Assembly: GCF_038023995.1 (NCBI RefSeq)
Contig: NZ_CP150660.1
Coordinates: 3,718,501-3,782,500 of the forward strand
Length of the DNA stretch: 64,000 nucleotides
Direction: 5' to 3'
Source of the DNA: Polaribacter atrinae
GTDB lineage: Bacteria > Bacteroidota > Bacteroidia > Flavobacteriales > Flavobacteriaceae
The notes beneath the pieces were generated by a model. It did not search any database and was not told where the DNA came from. It was given only the letters and a program-made list of their open reading frames with translations. Both the position numbers and the translations under genes were made by a program. This document shows positions 46,224 to 53,966 of this stretch, piece after piece. The first letter of the stretch is position 1. Each line of letters opens with the position of its first letter.

Positions 46224-47333
46224 ATGTATTACAAAATTATACTACCTTTTTTACTTCTTTTTATTTTAAAAGTCAACTCTCAGAATTTAGATTCTATTTT
46301 TATCTCCAAAAAAAACATTGTAAAATCCATTAAAACGGATGAAAAAAAGGCACAATTTTTATATGATTGTGGAGAGTTTTTTTATTCTAAAAATGTTAAT
46401 AAATCAGAATATTTTTATCGAGAAGCTTTGACCTTAACTGAAGGTACGAATAGTTTAATGGAAGGTAGGGTTTTATTTAAATTAGGTTTTGTAGAGAAAA
46501 ATGAAGGGAATTTAAGTACAAGTCTCAGGTATTTTAACAAAGCAAAAGAAATATTTAAAGATAAGAATGATATTGAGCGTTTAGCTTCTGTTTATTTTGA
46601 TATTGGGTATGTATATCGTTATAAAAATCAGATCGACGTAGAGTATGATTTCTATAAAAAAGGATTGAAATTAAGTGAAGGAGGGAGTGAAATACTAATA
46701 GGAAAAGGGTATTTACATTTAGGGAATTATTACACTAGATTAAAAAAATTAGATTCGTCAATTTATTTTTATAATAAAGCGCTTGACGTATTTAAGAAAA
46801 TAAATAAAGATAATAGGATTTATAATGTTTACAATAATATTTCTAATACCTATTACAAACAAGGTAGGTATAATAAAGTAATTAGTATTAGAAGTTTAGT
46901 TTTAAAGTATGCCAAAAAGGAAAATAATAAACTACTTATAACGGTAAACTACCATAACATTGCTGCTGCATATAGGCAATTAAAAGATTACAAAAAAGCA
47001 AAAAAATATTTAGATTCTGCTATTCTAGTTGCTGAAGAAGAGAATTTTAAGTTACGATTATCAAAATCTTATAATTCAATTTCAAAGATTAGTTATTCAT
47101 TAAAAGATTATAAAGAAGCATTTCTACAACAACAAAAATATAAGATTTATTCAGATTCTATTTTCAAATCTCAATTATCAAATACAATTGAAGAAGTAGA
47201 ATTAAAAAATAAGCACAAGGTAGAAAAGAAAAATTTAGAAATATTAAATCAAGAACAAGCTTTCGATAAGAAGTTGTACTTAAGTATCATTCTGGTGTTT
47301 TTGTTATTGGGTATTCCTGGCAGTATCTCATAA
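46224..47333 (+). pseudogene. TPR sensor/regulator protein, truncated by IS insertion
   Basis: 369 residues remain: a signal peptide, about six TPR-type helix pairs, a coiled coil (EVELKNKHKVEKKNLEIL) and the start of a membrane helix (LYLSIILVFLLLG). In the flavobacterial family with this layout a LuxR-type HTH or histidine-kinase-like part follows the helix. Here the frame enters the IS256 element at 47319 and stops after four foreign residues (GSIS). The rest of the gene is not seen beyond the two IS elements, so the gene is likely inactive. Confidence 0.85.
47311..47318. repeat. Target duplication of the IS256-family element, left copy
   Basis: GTATTCCT directly before the left inverted repeat; the identical octamer follows the right inverted repeat at 48658-48665. 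Confidence 0.85.
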
Positions 47334-47348
47334 ACTGTGTAAGTTTTA

Positions 47349-47384
47349 AAATCTCAGGTTAAATATTAATCTGAGATTTTTTTA
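47349..47384 (+). terminator. Terminator-like hairpin in the IS256 leader
   Basis: AAATCTCAG pairs with CTGAGATTT around an AT loop, with a T-run after. It lies between the left inverted repeat and the transposase and can stop transcripts that enter from the TPR gene. Confidence 0.75.
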
Positions 47385-47411
47385 TTCATTAATTTTAACT
47401 TTTACACACTT

Positions 47412-48608
47412 ATGAAACCAGAAGATTTATTAAACGAAGACTTTTTAAAACAATTCAAGAATGCACCAGAGCTAACATCCTTTTTAGAACAGTTGCACAA
47501 ACGTGGTATTGAGAAGTTACTAGAAGGGGAACTAGATGCCCATTTAGACTACGATAAGCACAAAAAAAGTAAAGCAGCCAACCTTCGAAATGGTTACACT
47601 AAAAAGAAATTAAAATCCGTTTTAGGAGAAACAGAGATTCAAGTTCCTCGAGACCGTGATAGTTCTTTTAATCCTTTAATTGTAAAGAAAAGAGAAAGTA
47701 CAACAGAAGGCATCGAAAATATTATTATATCGCTTTATGCCAAAGGCATGAGTAACAGTGATATTGAAGAACAAATACGTGAGCTGTACGATTTTAATAT
47801 TTCTACATCCACTATTTCAAGGATTACAGATAAGATTACAGAAGATGTTATTGCTTGGCGGAACAGGCCTTTGGAGGCCACTTACCTAATTGTTTGGATG
47901 GATGGCATCGTATTTAAAGTTAGGGAAAACTCTAAAGTCATAAACAAGACTATTTATATTGCAGTAGGCCTGAGAACAGATGGCAAAAAGGAAGTCCTAG
48001 GATTATGGTTAGGTAAAAATGAATCTTCAGCCTTTTGGATGAGTGTTTTAACCGATATTAAAGCTCGAGGAACTCAAGATATACTTATCACAGCTACCGA
48101 TAATTTAAATGGATTTACGGATACTATTAAAACTATTTTTCCGAAATCAACGACTCAAATTTGTGTTGTGCATCAAATAAGAAATTCGTGTCGTTACGTG
48201 GTCTGGAAGGACAAAAAGGAATTTACTCGTGACATGAAGCAAATCTATACTGCTCCTACAAAAGAAGCTGCCAAAGCTGCTTTAAATGACTTCAAAACTA
48301 AATGGGATTCTAAATATTCTTACGCCATTAAAAGTTGGGAAAATAATTGGGATGAGCTTACAGTATTCTTTGATTTTCCTATTGAAATAAGAACCATAAT
48401 CTACACCACAAATCTTATAGAAAACCTAAATGGAAAGATACGGAAATACACAAAAAACAAACTCTCGTTTCCAACCGATGAAGCAGTTATGAAATCCGTG
48501 TTTTTAGCTTTGAGAGAAAGCACTAAAAAATGGACCATGCCAATCAGAAATTGGGGAGTGATACTAAATCAATTTTTAGCTATATTTGAAAACAGGATTA
48601 AGTTATAA
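47412..48608 (+). CDS. IS256-family (mutator-type) transposase
   Basis: 398 residues, full length. The DDE triad is probably [10 protein letters not shown] (Asp), [12 protein letters not shown] (Asp) and [14 protein letters not shown] (Glu), with the conserved [13 protein letters not shown] segment between the last two. Start by ATG at 47412, 93 bp inside the left end. No frameshift, so it should be active. Confidence 0.96.
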   Translation: MKPEDLLNEDFLKQFKNAPELTSFLEQLHKRGIEKLLEGELDAHLDYDKHKKSKAANLRNGYTKKKLKSVLGETEIQVPRDRDSSFNPLIVKKRESTTEGIENIIISLYAKGMSNSDIEEQIRELYDFNISTSTISRITDKITEDVIAWRNRPLEATYLIVWMDGIVFKVRENSKVINKTIYIAVGLRTDGKKEVLGLWLGKNESSAFWMSVLTDIKARGTQDILITATDNLNGFTDTIKTIFPKSTTQICVVHQIRNSCRYVVWKDKKEFTRDMKQIYTAPTKEAAKAALNDFKTKWDSKYSYAIKSWENNWDELTVFFDFPIEIRTIIYTTNLIENLNGKIRKYTKNKLSFPTDEAVMKSVFLALRESTKKWTMPIRNWGVILNQFLAIFENRIKL

Positions 48609-48657
48609 ATAACCTAACCCTGAAATTTTGAACTTACACACTTTTTAGGATAGTGTC

Positions 48658-48665
48658 GTATTCCT
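48658..48665. repeat. Target duplication of the IS256-family element, right copy
   Basis: GTATTCCT, identical to 47311-47318. The IS3-family end starts only 1-2 bp further on. Confidence 0.85.
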
Positions 48666-48698
48666 CTTGGACTACCTAATAAAAATGGGACTAATTTT

Positions 48699-49544
48699 TT
48701 AGGCCGCATTGTTGATAATTCGTTTTAGTTTTAGTTCCATTTCTAATGGTGTTAAATAATCCAGGCTTGAATGAATTCTCTTTGTGTTATACCAAGTAAT
48801 GTATTGGCTTACTTTGTCAAATAATTGCAAGTAAGATTTAAATTTAAAGCGATACAGCCATTCGTGTTTAATAGTCTTGAAAAAGCTTTCCGCTACTGCA
48901 TTATCCCAACAGTTCCCTTTCCTGCTCATGGATTGTGTTATATTGCTATTGAAAGAAAAGATATTAGTCATTGTATTAGCTGAATATTGAACCCCTCTGT
49001 CAGAATGAAATATGAAGTTATTTGAAATATCTCTTGTTCTTCTAGCATGAACCCAGGCTTTTAGTACTGTATTTTGAACCGTCATGTCTTCACTTAACGC
49101 CCATCCTACTACTTTTCTGTCAGCTAAATCTATAATAGTTGTTAGGTAATTCCAGCTGTTATTTACCCTAATATAAGTAATATCTGACACCCATTTTTCT
49201 CCTATTATTGAACTTGAAAATTCTCTATCCAGTTCATTTTTAGCCAATGGAAAGCTATGCTTGGAATCTGTTGTGTTTACAAACTTTCTTCTTAAAACAC
49301 TTTTTAGTCCCATTTCTTTCATCAATATTGCGATATAAGAACGGCAATAATTCAGGTCTTCTCGTTCTAACATTTTTTGTATTCTGCAGCTTCCATAAAT
49401 CTCTTTACTGTCTTCAAAAATTGCCTTAATCCTTTCTTTTAGGAGTATTACGGAGTTTTTAGCTCTTACTAACCCCCTGTTCTTACGCCAATTGTAATAT
49501 GCATTTTTACTGACCCGCATATATTTACACATCTTCTCAACCAC
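48699..49544 (-). CDS. IS3-family transposase OrfB (DDE integrase)
   Basis: 281 residues from the first standard start codon (GTG at 49544). It has an HTH_21-type start, then the rve integrase core: WVSDITYIRV (Asp), FHSDRGVQYS (Asp) and NAVAESFFKTIKHEW (Glu), the DD(35)E triad. The frame is open further upstream and reads through ERPIKYQFILSNETDF, so the true product is a fusion made by -1 frameshifting from orfA, not a separate OrfB from GTG. Confidence 0.95.
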   Translation of the reverse strand: MVEKMCKYMRVSKNAYYNWRKNRGLVRAKNSVILLKERIKAIFEDSKEIYGSCRIQKMLEREDLNYCRSYIAILMKEMGLKSVLRRKFVNTTDSKHSFPLAKNELDREFSSSIIGEKWVSDITYIRVNNSWNYLTTIIDLADRKVVGWALSEDMTVQNTVLKAWVHARRTRDISNNFIFHSDRGVQYSANTMTNIFSFNSNITQSMSRKGNCWDNAVAESFFKTIKHEWLYRFKFKSYLQLFDKVSQYITWYNTKRIHSSLDYLTPLEMELKLKRIINNAA

Positions 49545-49579
49545 AAAATCTGTTTCATTTGATAATATGAATTGATATT

Positions 49580-49861
49580 TTATTGGTCGCTCTTGGAAAA
49601 GATGCTTACTGCCTTTTTTAAAATATCACGTTCCATTTTCACATCACGTAATTCTTTACGCAGCGCTTTAAGTTCTTGCTCTTCTTTAGTAAGTTCCCTT
49701 TTCTTGGAAAAGTCTCCAGATTTAGCCTCATAATCCTTTTTCCAACGACTTATAAGGCTGGGAGCAACAACATAGTCCTCGCTAATTTGTTTTGCCTTGA
49801 TTCCTGATTGCAATAGTTCTACTATTGTAACCTTTAATTCGTTATCGTATCTTTTTGCCAT
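49580..49861 (-). CDS. IS3-family transposase OrfA (HTH)
   Basis: 93 residues with an N-terminal helix-turn-helix (YDNELKVTIVELL, ISEDYVVAPSLISRWKK) and a C-terminal leucine-zipper-like helix. Near its end the minus-strand sequence A-AAA-AAG (49613-49619) sits in the correct frame for a -1 slip; after it the -1 frame is open into orfB. ATG start at 49861. Confidence 0.93.
   Translation of the reverse strand: MAKRYDNELKVTIVELLQSGIKAKQISEDYVVAPSLISRWKKDYEAKSGDFSKKRELTKEEQELKALRKELRDVKMERDILKKAVSIFSKSDQ
49613..49619 (-). other. Slippery heptamer A6G for programmed -1 frameshift
   Basis: Minus strand AAAAAAG in orfA frame as TTA AAA AAG. Slipping back one base continues through GSKHLFQERPIKYQF into the transposase core without a stop. 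Confidence 0.75.
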
Positions 49862-49916
49862 AATTCAAATATATAATTTATGACCGTAAAAATTCGTCAC
49901 ATCTAAACTAGACAAT

Positions 49917-50159
49917 CCAATTCATTATTTAGCTAAATTAAATAGCATAATAATTAGTAGGTTGAATTACTTCAAGACTTAATTACTATTGTCTTTCTTT
50001 AATTGATGAGAATGTAAATTTTATTTGTGTTTAAAAATCTATCCTAAGAGAATCAATCAACTAAAAGCAATGCAGAATAACTATTTTTAGAGTGTCTTTT
50101 AGAATACATTCATCTCTTATTTATAACATAATAATGTTTTTGATATATTATTCTGTTAT
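49917..50159. other. Non-coding gap after the IS3 element
   Basis: AT-rich sequence without a clear gene, promoter or terminator. It might have been expected to carry the missing end of the TPR gene, but no in-frame TPR or HTH coding was found. Confidence 0.6.
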
Positions 50160-52778
50160 TTATTCGTCTTTCTTTTTATTTCCAAAAAGACCTCCTAATA
50201 CATCTTTCACTTTATCGGTTACCTTATCTTTTGCAGTTTCAGTATTGGTAGAATCTTTTTTAGTGTCAATACCAATTAGGTCTTTCAATTTATCTTTTCC
50301 TTGATCTATTAATTGATTCTTTTGTTTTTCAACTAAATCTTTTACCAAGTTAGCAGTAGCATCTTTAATATTAGAAGTAAATTTAGGACTATTAAAGCTA
50401 CCTGTTAATGTTCCGTTTACAGGAATACTTTTAATACTAGCTGCGTCTTTAGCTGTTAATTTAGCGATTAAGTTTGTTACATCGGTTCCTAAATATTTAA
50501 CAGGAATATCAAAAACAAGGTTGTAATCCATAGATTGATCAAAACCATGTGTACCACCAACTTCTATGTTGATATCGTTGTATTTTAAAGGAATTGGTTT
50601 TACAGTAACTTTACCATCTTTAAAAGAAAAGTTCCCTGTTATTTTATCTAAATTTAGTTTATCAGCATCTAAAAAACTAACATTACTACTTAATGCAGAC
50701 AACACTTTAGAGTTGTTTGTATTTAATTTTGTGTTTAATAACTGCCCTAACAAATCTCCAGTAATAGTGTTTAAATTCGGAGTCATATCTTCATTTAAAT
50801 CTCCCGAAACAGTAATCGTAGAATTCATTTTACCATCTATGGCTTTTGCTATTGGAGCAATAGACTTTAACATATCTAACGCTCCAAAAGATTCACCAAT
50901 ATTTAATTTAGATAGATTTAAATCCATTTTAAATGTAGGAGTTGTTTCTTTAGTAGAAACATTACCTTCAAAAGCAATATTACCTCCAAACACATCTGTT
51001 TTTAGGTTTTTTAAATCTACCGTTTCATCATGTATATAAAGATCACCAGAAACATTGGTTAAATTTATATTGTCATAGGCTACTTTTTTAGCAGTTGCTG
51101 TAAATTTAACATCTAAAAAAGCAGGTATTTTTAAAGGAGAAGAAGTCGTTTCTTTTGTTTCTGTAGTTGGTTTTGTAGTAGTATCTGCAGCAATAAAATC
51201 GGCTACTTTAAGATTGTTAGAGTTTAAAGTAAAGTTTCCTTTTAGCACATCATTTTTAAATATAAAACCATAAAAATTGTCTAGGTTTCCTTTTATAGAT
51301 AGATCTGAAGTTCCTGTTTTTGCATCAAACTCATTCAGTTTAATAGTGTTGGTGTTAAAGGTTACTTTGGTTTTACTGATAAAAAAAGGATTCGCAACAT
51401 CTGTTCCTTCATATTTAAAATCTGTAACCGTAACTTCTCCAGCATTTTTAATATTCTGATAATTGCCTTTTTCAACAGAATTCATATCGAAGTTTGTTGT
51501 AATATCTGCCTTTAAAACACCTGCTAAGGCTTTTTCTAAAGGAGCCGGATATACTTTACCAATATTAGCTAAATTGATGGTTCCTTTTGCTGTTAAATTA
51601 ATATACGGATTGGTTGTAATATTTTTTAAATTACCATTTGCAGAAAAGGTATCTTCATCAATTTTAAAGTTGAATTGATCAATACTTACATAGGTATCTT
51701 TAACGAGACCTGTTTTATTTACAATCTTAGTATCGATGTTTATATTAGTAACAGATTTTGGCAAATCAGCATATTTAAACAAGGCATTTTTAGAGATAAT
51801 TTCGATATCAAAAGCAGGAATTGTATTGTCTGATAATGTTCCTTTTACCACTCCTTTTACTTCAAAATTACCTTCTGTTTTAATAGATTCTAAATTACCA
51901 GCATATTGTTTTGGAAGCAAAGCCAAAGCGTTCTTAAATGATGAAGTAGGTGTTTTAAACTGAAGGTCATATAGTTGGTTTTCTTCAGCCAACTGAACAA
52001 AACCATCAAACTCTAAAGGCAATTGATTTATATAACCTGTGTTTTCTTTAAACGTGTATTTACTGTTTTTTAAATCGATACCAAGTACGGCGTCTAACGA
52101 GATTTTTACTTTGCTTAAGTAGTTTGTTTGGTCTAAATCTAAAGATAAATAACCGGTTGTTTGGGTATCTAAATTAAAAATATCTTCTGCAAAATTTCCT
52201 TCACCAGAATGGTAAATACTATCTAAACTCATTTTGGTGTTGGTACTTCTATCTAAGTAATTAAAATTGATGTCTGCCAATTCATAATCTTCAATATTTA
52301 AAGAAAAAGAACTATTGTTACTTGTTGTAGCAGTTTCTTCAGATGCTTTTGCAATATCAAAATTGCCATTTCCGTCTTTATCAAATATAATATTGATATC
52401 GCCTTCTTTTGTAACAATACTTTTTATAGAAAGTGTTTCTGTAGCGTTTTTAAAAAGTTCTGTTAGTTTTAAAGATAAGCTTAATTCTTTTGTGTTAAAT
52501 AAAGTATCACCTACAAATGGAGCTTTATTAGCTACCACCACATCGTTTACGGTTAAACTAATTAACGGAAAATTTTTTAACAAACTAAGGTCTGCATCTT
52601 TAAAAGTTACCGTTGCATTTACATTGTTGTTAATGGTATTGGTTACCATAACTACAATTTTATCTTTAAACAAAAAAGGAATTGAAATTACTGCTATTAT
52701 TAACACAAATGCAGTTATAGAACCCCATTTAAGTGTTTTTGAGACTAAAGATTTCTTCTTTTTTTCGGTGTTTGTCAT
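50160..52778 (-). CDS. AsmA-family periplasmic bridge-like protein
   Basis: 872 residues. N-terminal Lys-rich cytoplasmic tail, one membrane helix (ITAFVLIIAVISIPFLF, about residues 18-35), then an AsmA N-terminal domain (VKDADLSLLKNFPLISLTVNDVVV region) and a long series of beta strands ending with an AsmA C-terminal domain (about 600-800). The last 60 residues are Lys/Asp-rich with KDKVTDKVKDVLGG. AsmA proteins act in outer-membrane lipid and protein homeostasis, like TamB. A promoter-like box lies upstream. Confidence 0.9.
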   Translation of the reverse strand: MTNTEKKKKSLVSKTLKWGSITAFVLIIAVISIPFLFKDKIVVMVTNTINNNVNATVTFKDADLSLLKNFPLISLTVNDVVVANKAPFVGDTLFNTKELSLSLKLTELFKNATETLSIKSIVTKEGDINIIFDKDGNGNFDIAKASEETATTSNNSSFSLNIEDYELADINFNYLDRSTNTKMSLDSIYHSGEGNFAEDIFNLDTQTTGYLSLDLDQTNYLSKVKISLDAVLGIDLKNSKYTFKENTGYINQLPLEFDGFVQLAEENQLYDLQFKTPTSSFKNALALLPKQYAGNLESIKTEGNFEVKGVVKGTLSDNTIPAFDIEIISKNALFKYADLPKSVTNINIDTKIVNKTGLVKDTYVSIDQFNFKIDEDTFSANGNLKNITTNPYINLTAKGTINLANIGKVYPAPLEKALAGVLKADITTNFDMNSVEKGNYQNIKNAGEVTVTDFKYEGTDVANPFFISKTKVTFNTNTIKLNEFDAKTGTSDLSIKGNLDNFYGFIFKNDVLKGNFTLNSNNLKVADFIAADTTTKPTTETKETTSSPLKIPAFLDVKFTATAKKVAYDNINLTNVSGDLYIHDETVDLKNLKTDVFGGNIAFEGNVSTKETTPTFKMDLNLSKLNIGESFGALDMLKSIAPIAKAIDGKMNSTITVSGDLNEDMTPNLNTITGDLLGQLLNTKLNTNNSKVLSALSSNVSFLDADKLNLDKITGNFSFKDGKVTVKPIPLKYNDINIEVGGTHGFDQSMDYNLVFDIPVKYLGTDVTNLIAKLTAKDAASIKSIPVNGTLTGSFNSPKFTSNIKDATANLVKDLVEKQKNQLIDQGKDKLKDLIGIDTKKDSTNTETAKDKVTDKVKDVLGGLFGNKKKDE

Positions 52779-52804
52779 TTTTTTACTTGATTAAATATCA
52801 ACTG

Positions 52805-52812
52805 CAAAAATA
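52805..52812 (-). promoter_or_regulatory. Putative -7 box of the AsmA-like gene
   Basis: Minus strand reads TATTTTTG, 27 bp before the ATG at 52778. No -33 TTG at the standard distance. Confidence 0.45.
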
Positions 52813-52864
52813 CAACTTAGACACGCTGTATTGTGTTTATAGAACGTTAAATATAACTGAATAG

Positions 52865-52905
52865 TAAAAAAAAATACTGTAATTCTTTCTAAGAATTACA
52901 GTATT
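52865..52905 (-). terminator. Intrinsic terminator after the small membrane-protein gene
   Basis: A perfect 15-bp stem (AATACTGTAATTCTT at 52873 and its complement at 52891) with a TCT loop; on the minus strand it is followed by a run of T. It separates the ybaB cluster from the AsmA-like gene. Confidence 0.92.
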
Positions 52906-52928
52906 AGTAGGTATAATTTATGTTGGGT

Positions 52929-53261
52929 TTATTGCCCAAATATATTATTGATTCTTTGTTCTAATAGAGCTGGGTCTTGTAATGCATCTGTACCAATCAT
53001 ATATAAGATCCATCCAATTACTAATAAATAAGTAACATTTAATACGATACCAATTATCCCTGTTATTTTACCAGCTGTAGCATTACCAACACTATTGTAC
53101 TCTTCTGGGTTTAAGTTGTATTCTTTAATGGCCTTGTTAGCTAAAACTAAAGCGATAATACCTAAAGGCAGTCCTATAACTCCGTAACAAATACAAGTTA
53201 CTAAAGATAAAATACCAAGTACTAAAGAAGTGCTCGCATTGGGTAAATTTTGTTTTTCCAT
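52929..53261 (-). CDS. Small CCC-motif/DUF4190-like membrane protein
   Basis: 110 residues from the ATG at 53261 (an in-frame TTG 2 codons earlier is less likely). Two membrane helices: LVLGILSLVTCICYGVIGL and the one with GIIGIVLNVTYLLVIG. The Cys-rich first helix and the Asn-Pro-Glu-Glu-Tyr loop fit the flavobacterial CCC-motif membrane family of unknown role. Co-directional with DUF2752 and ybaB genes. Confidence 0.85.
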   Translation of the reverse strand: MEKQNLPNASTSLVLGILSLVTCICYGVIGLPLGIIALVLANKAIKEYNLNPEEYNSVGNATAGKITGIIGIVLNVTYLLVIGWILYMIGTDALQDPALLEQRINNIFGQ

Positions 53262-53270
53262 GTTCAATTT

Positions 53271-53570
53271 TTAAAGTGTAAATAAAGGTTTCATTTTAAT
53301 ACAATAACTAATTACAATAACAAGCACGTTTATGGTAGTAAATGATATCATTATTTTCTGTTTGTTTTTAAATCTAAGTTTATAGGTAATCAATAAAAAA
53401 AGACCAAATAAAAGTAACGTATAAATTGCAGGATACATTTTAAAAGCAGCTATAAAGTCTCCTTTTATAAGCAAAATAAAAGCTCTTTGAATTCCGCAAC
53501 CTAAACAATCTACTCCAAAAAGAGATTTGTTTAAACAAGGTAGTAAGTAATCATTTGTACTTAAAAACAT
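53271..53570 (-). CDS. DUF2752 membrane protein
   Basis: 99 residues with two membrane helices. The CLGCGIQRAF motif near residue 23 is the family hallmark (usual form Cys-Pro-Gly-Cys-Gly), and the ALFKMYP-like segment after it is also typical. Function unknown. Between ybaB (5 bp) and the CCC-motif gene (9 bp), forming a three-gene operon. Confidence 0.85.
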   Translation of the reverse strand: MFLSTNDYLLPCLNKSLFGVDCLGCGIQRAFILLIKGDFIAAFKMYPAIYTLLLFGLFLLITYKLRFKNKQKIMISFTTINVLVIVISYCIKMKPLFTL

Positions 53571-53575
53571 GTATA

Positions 53576-53899
53576 TTATTTAAACATGTCCATTCCTGGT
53601 ATGTTGGGCATTCCGCTTTTAGCAGCAACCGCCATTTCTGCTTCATTAATTTTAGTGGCTTTTTCTATTGCTTTGTTTAAAGCAAGAATTAAATAATCTT
53701 CTAATTCTTCTGCGTCGGCAAGTAAAGAGTCATCAATAGAAATAGATTTGATTTCTCTGTTTGCTGTTAAAGTGATTTTTAGTTTTCCATCTGCAGCTAC
53801 TTCATCAACTAAAACAGTATTCAATCTAGTTTTTGTTTCTTCTACTTTTTGTTGAGCTTCTTTAAGCTTATTCATCATTCCTGATAAGTCTCCTAACAT
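53576..53899 (-). CDS. YbaB/EbfC nucleoid-associated protein
   Basis: 107 residues. Binds DNA as a dimer. The family core is [17 protein letters not shown], then [20 protein letters not shown] and the C-terminal [12 protein letters not shown] helix. In many bacteria the gene adjoins recR and dnaX; here recR is 20 kb away, so the usual linkage is broken. First gene of a leftward three-gene operon. Confidence 0.94.
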   Translation of the reverse strand: MLGDLSGMMNKLKEAQQKVEETKTRLNTVLVDEVAADGKLKITLTANREIKSISIDDSLLADAEELEDYLILALNKAIEKATKINEAEMAVAAKSGMPNIPGMDMFK

Positions 53900-53927
53900 A
53901 TTTTTGTATTAAAATTTAAGTTTGTTA

Positions 53928-53960
53928 CAAATTTAGTATTTTTATAAGAATTTAAATCAA
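53928..53960 (-). promoter_or_regulatory. Promoter of the ybaB operon
   Basis: Minus strand: TTG at 53958-53960, 22-bp spacer, TAAATTTG at 53928-53935, then the ybaB ATG about 29 bp downstream. Good match to the Bacteroidota promoter. Confidence 0.6.
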
Positions 53961-53966
53961 CCAAAA

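Larger units (their letters stand above)
47319..48657 (+). mobile_element. IS256-family insertion sequence (1339 bp)
   Basis: Imperfect terminal inverted repeats of 25 bp (19 matches) at 47319-47343 and 48633-48657, both with GTGTAAG at their inner end. Flanked by an exact 8-bp target duplication GTATTCCT. It contains one intact transposase gene. Complete ends and matching flanks point to a fairly recent insertion. Confidence 0.9.
48667..49916 (-). mobile_element. IS3-family insertion sequence (about 1250 bp)
   Basis: orfA and orfB on the minus strand, bounded by related ends: TTGGACTACC near 48667 and, reversed, TTGTCTAGTTT near 49916, both leading into ATG(G/T)GAC-AATTTTT. The exact ends and a target duplication could not be fixed. 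It appears to be older than the neighbouring IS256 element, whose target site is at its border. Confidence 0.8.

Noticed and set aside
49917..50159. Search for the missing 3-prime part of the TPR gene beyond the IS elements
   Set aside because: All three plus-strand frames stop quickly and show no HTH-like sequence.
50566..51039. 157-codon plus-strand open frame inside the AsmA-like gene
   Set aside because: It is the mirror of the AsmA coding strand, with hydrophobic low-complexity residues and no start signal; AT-rich beta-repeat genes produce such shadows.
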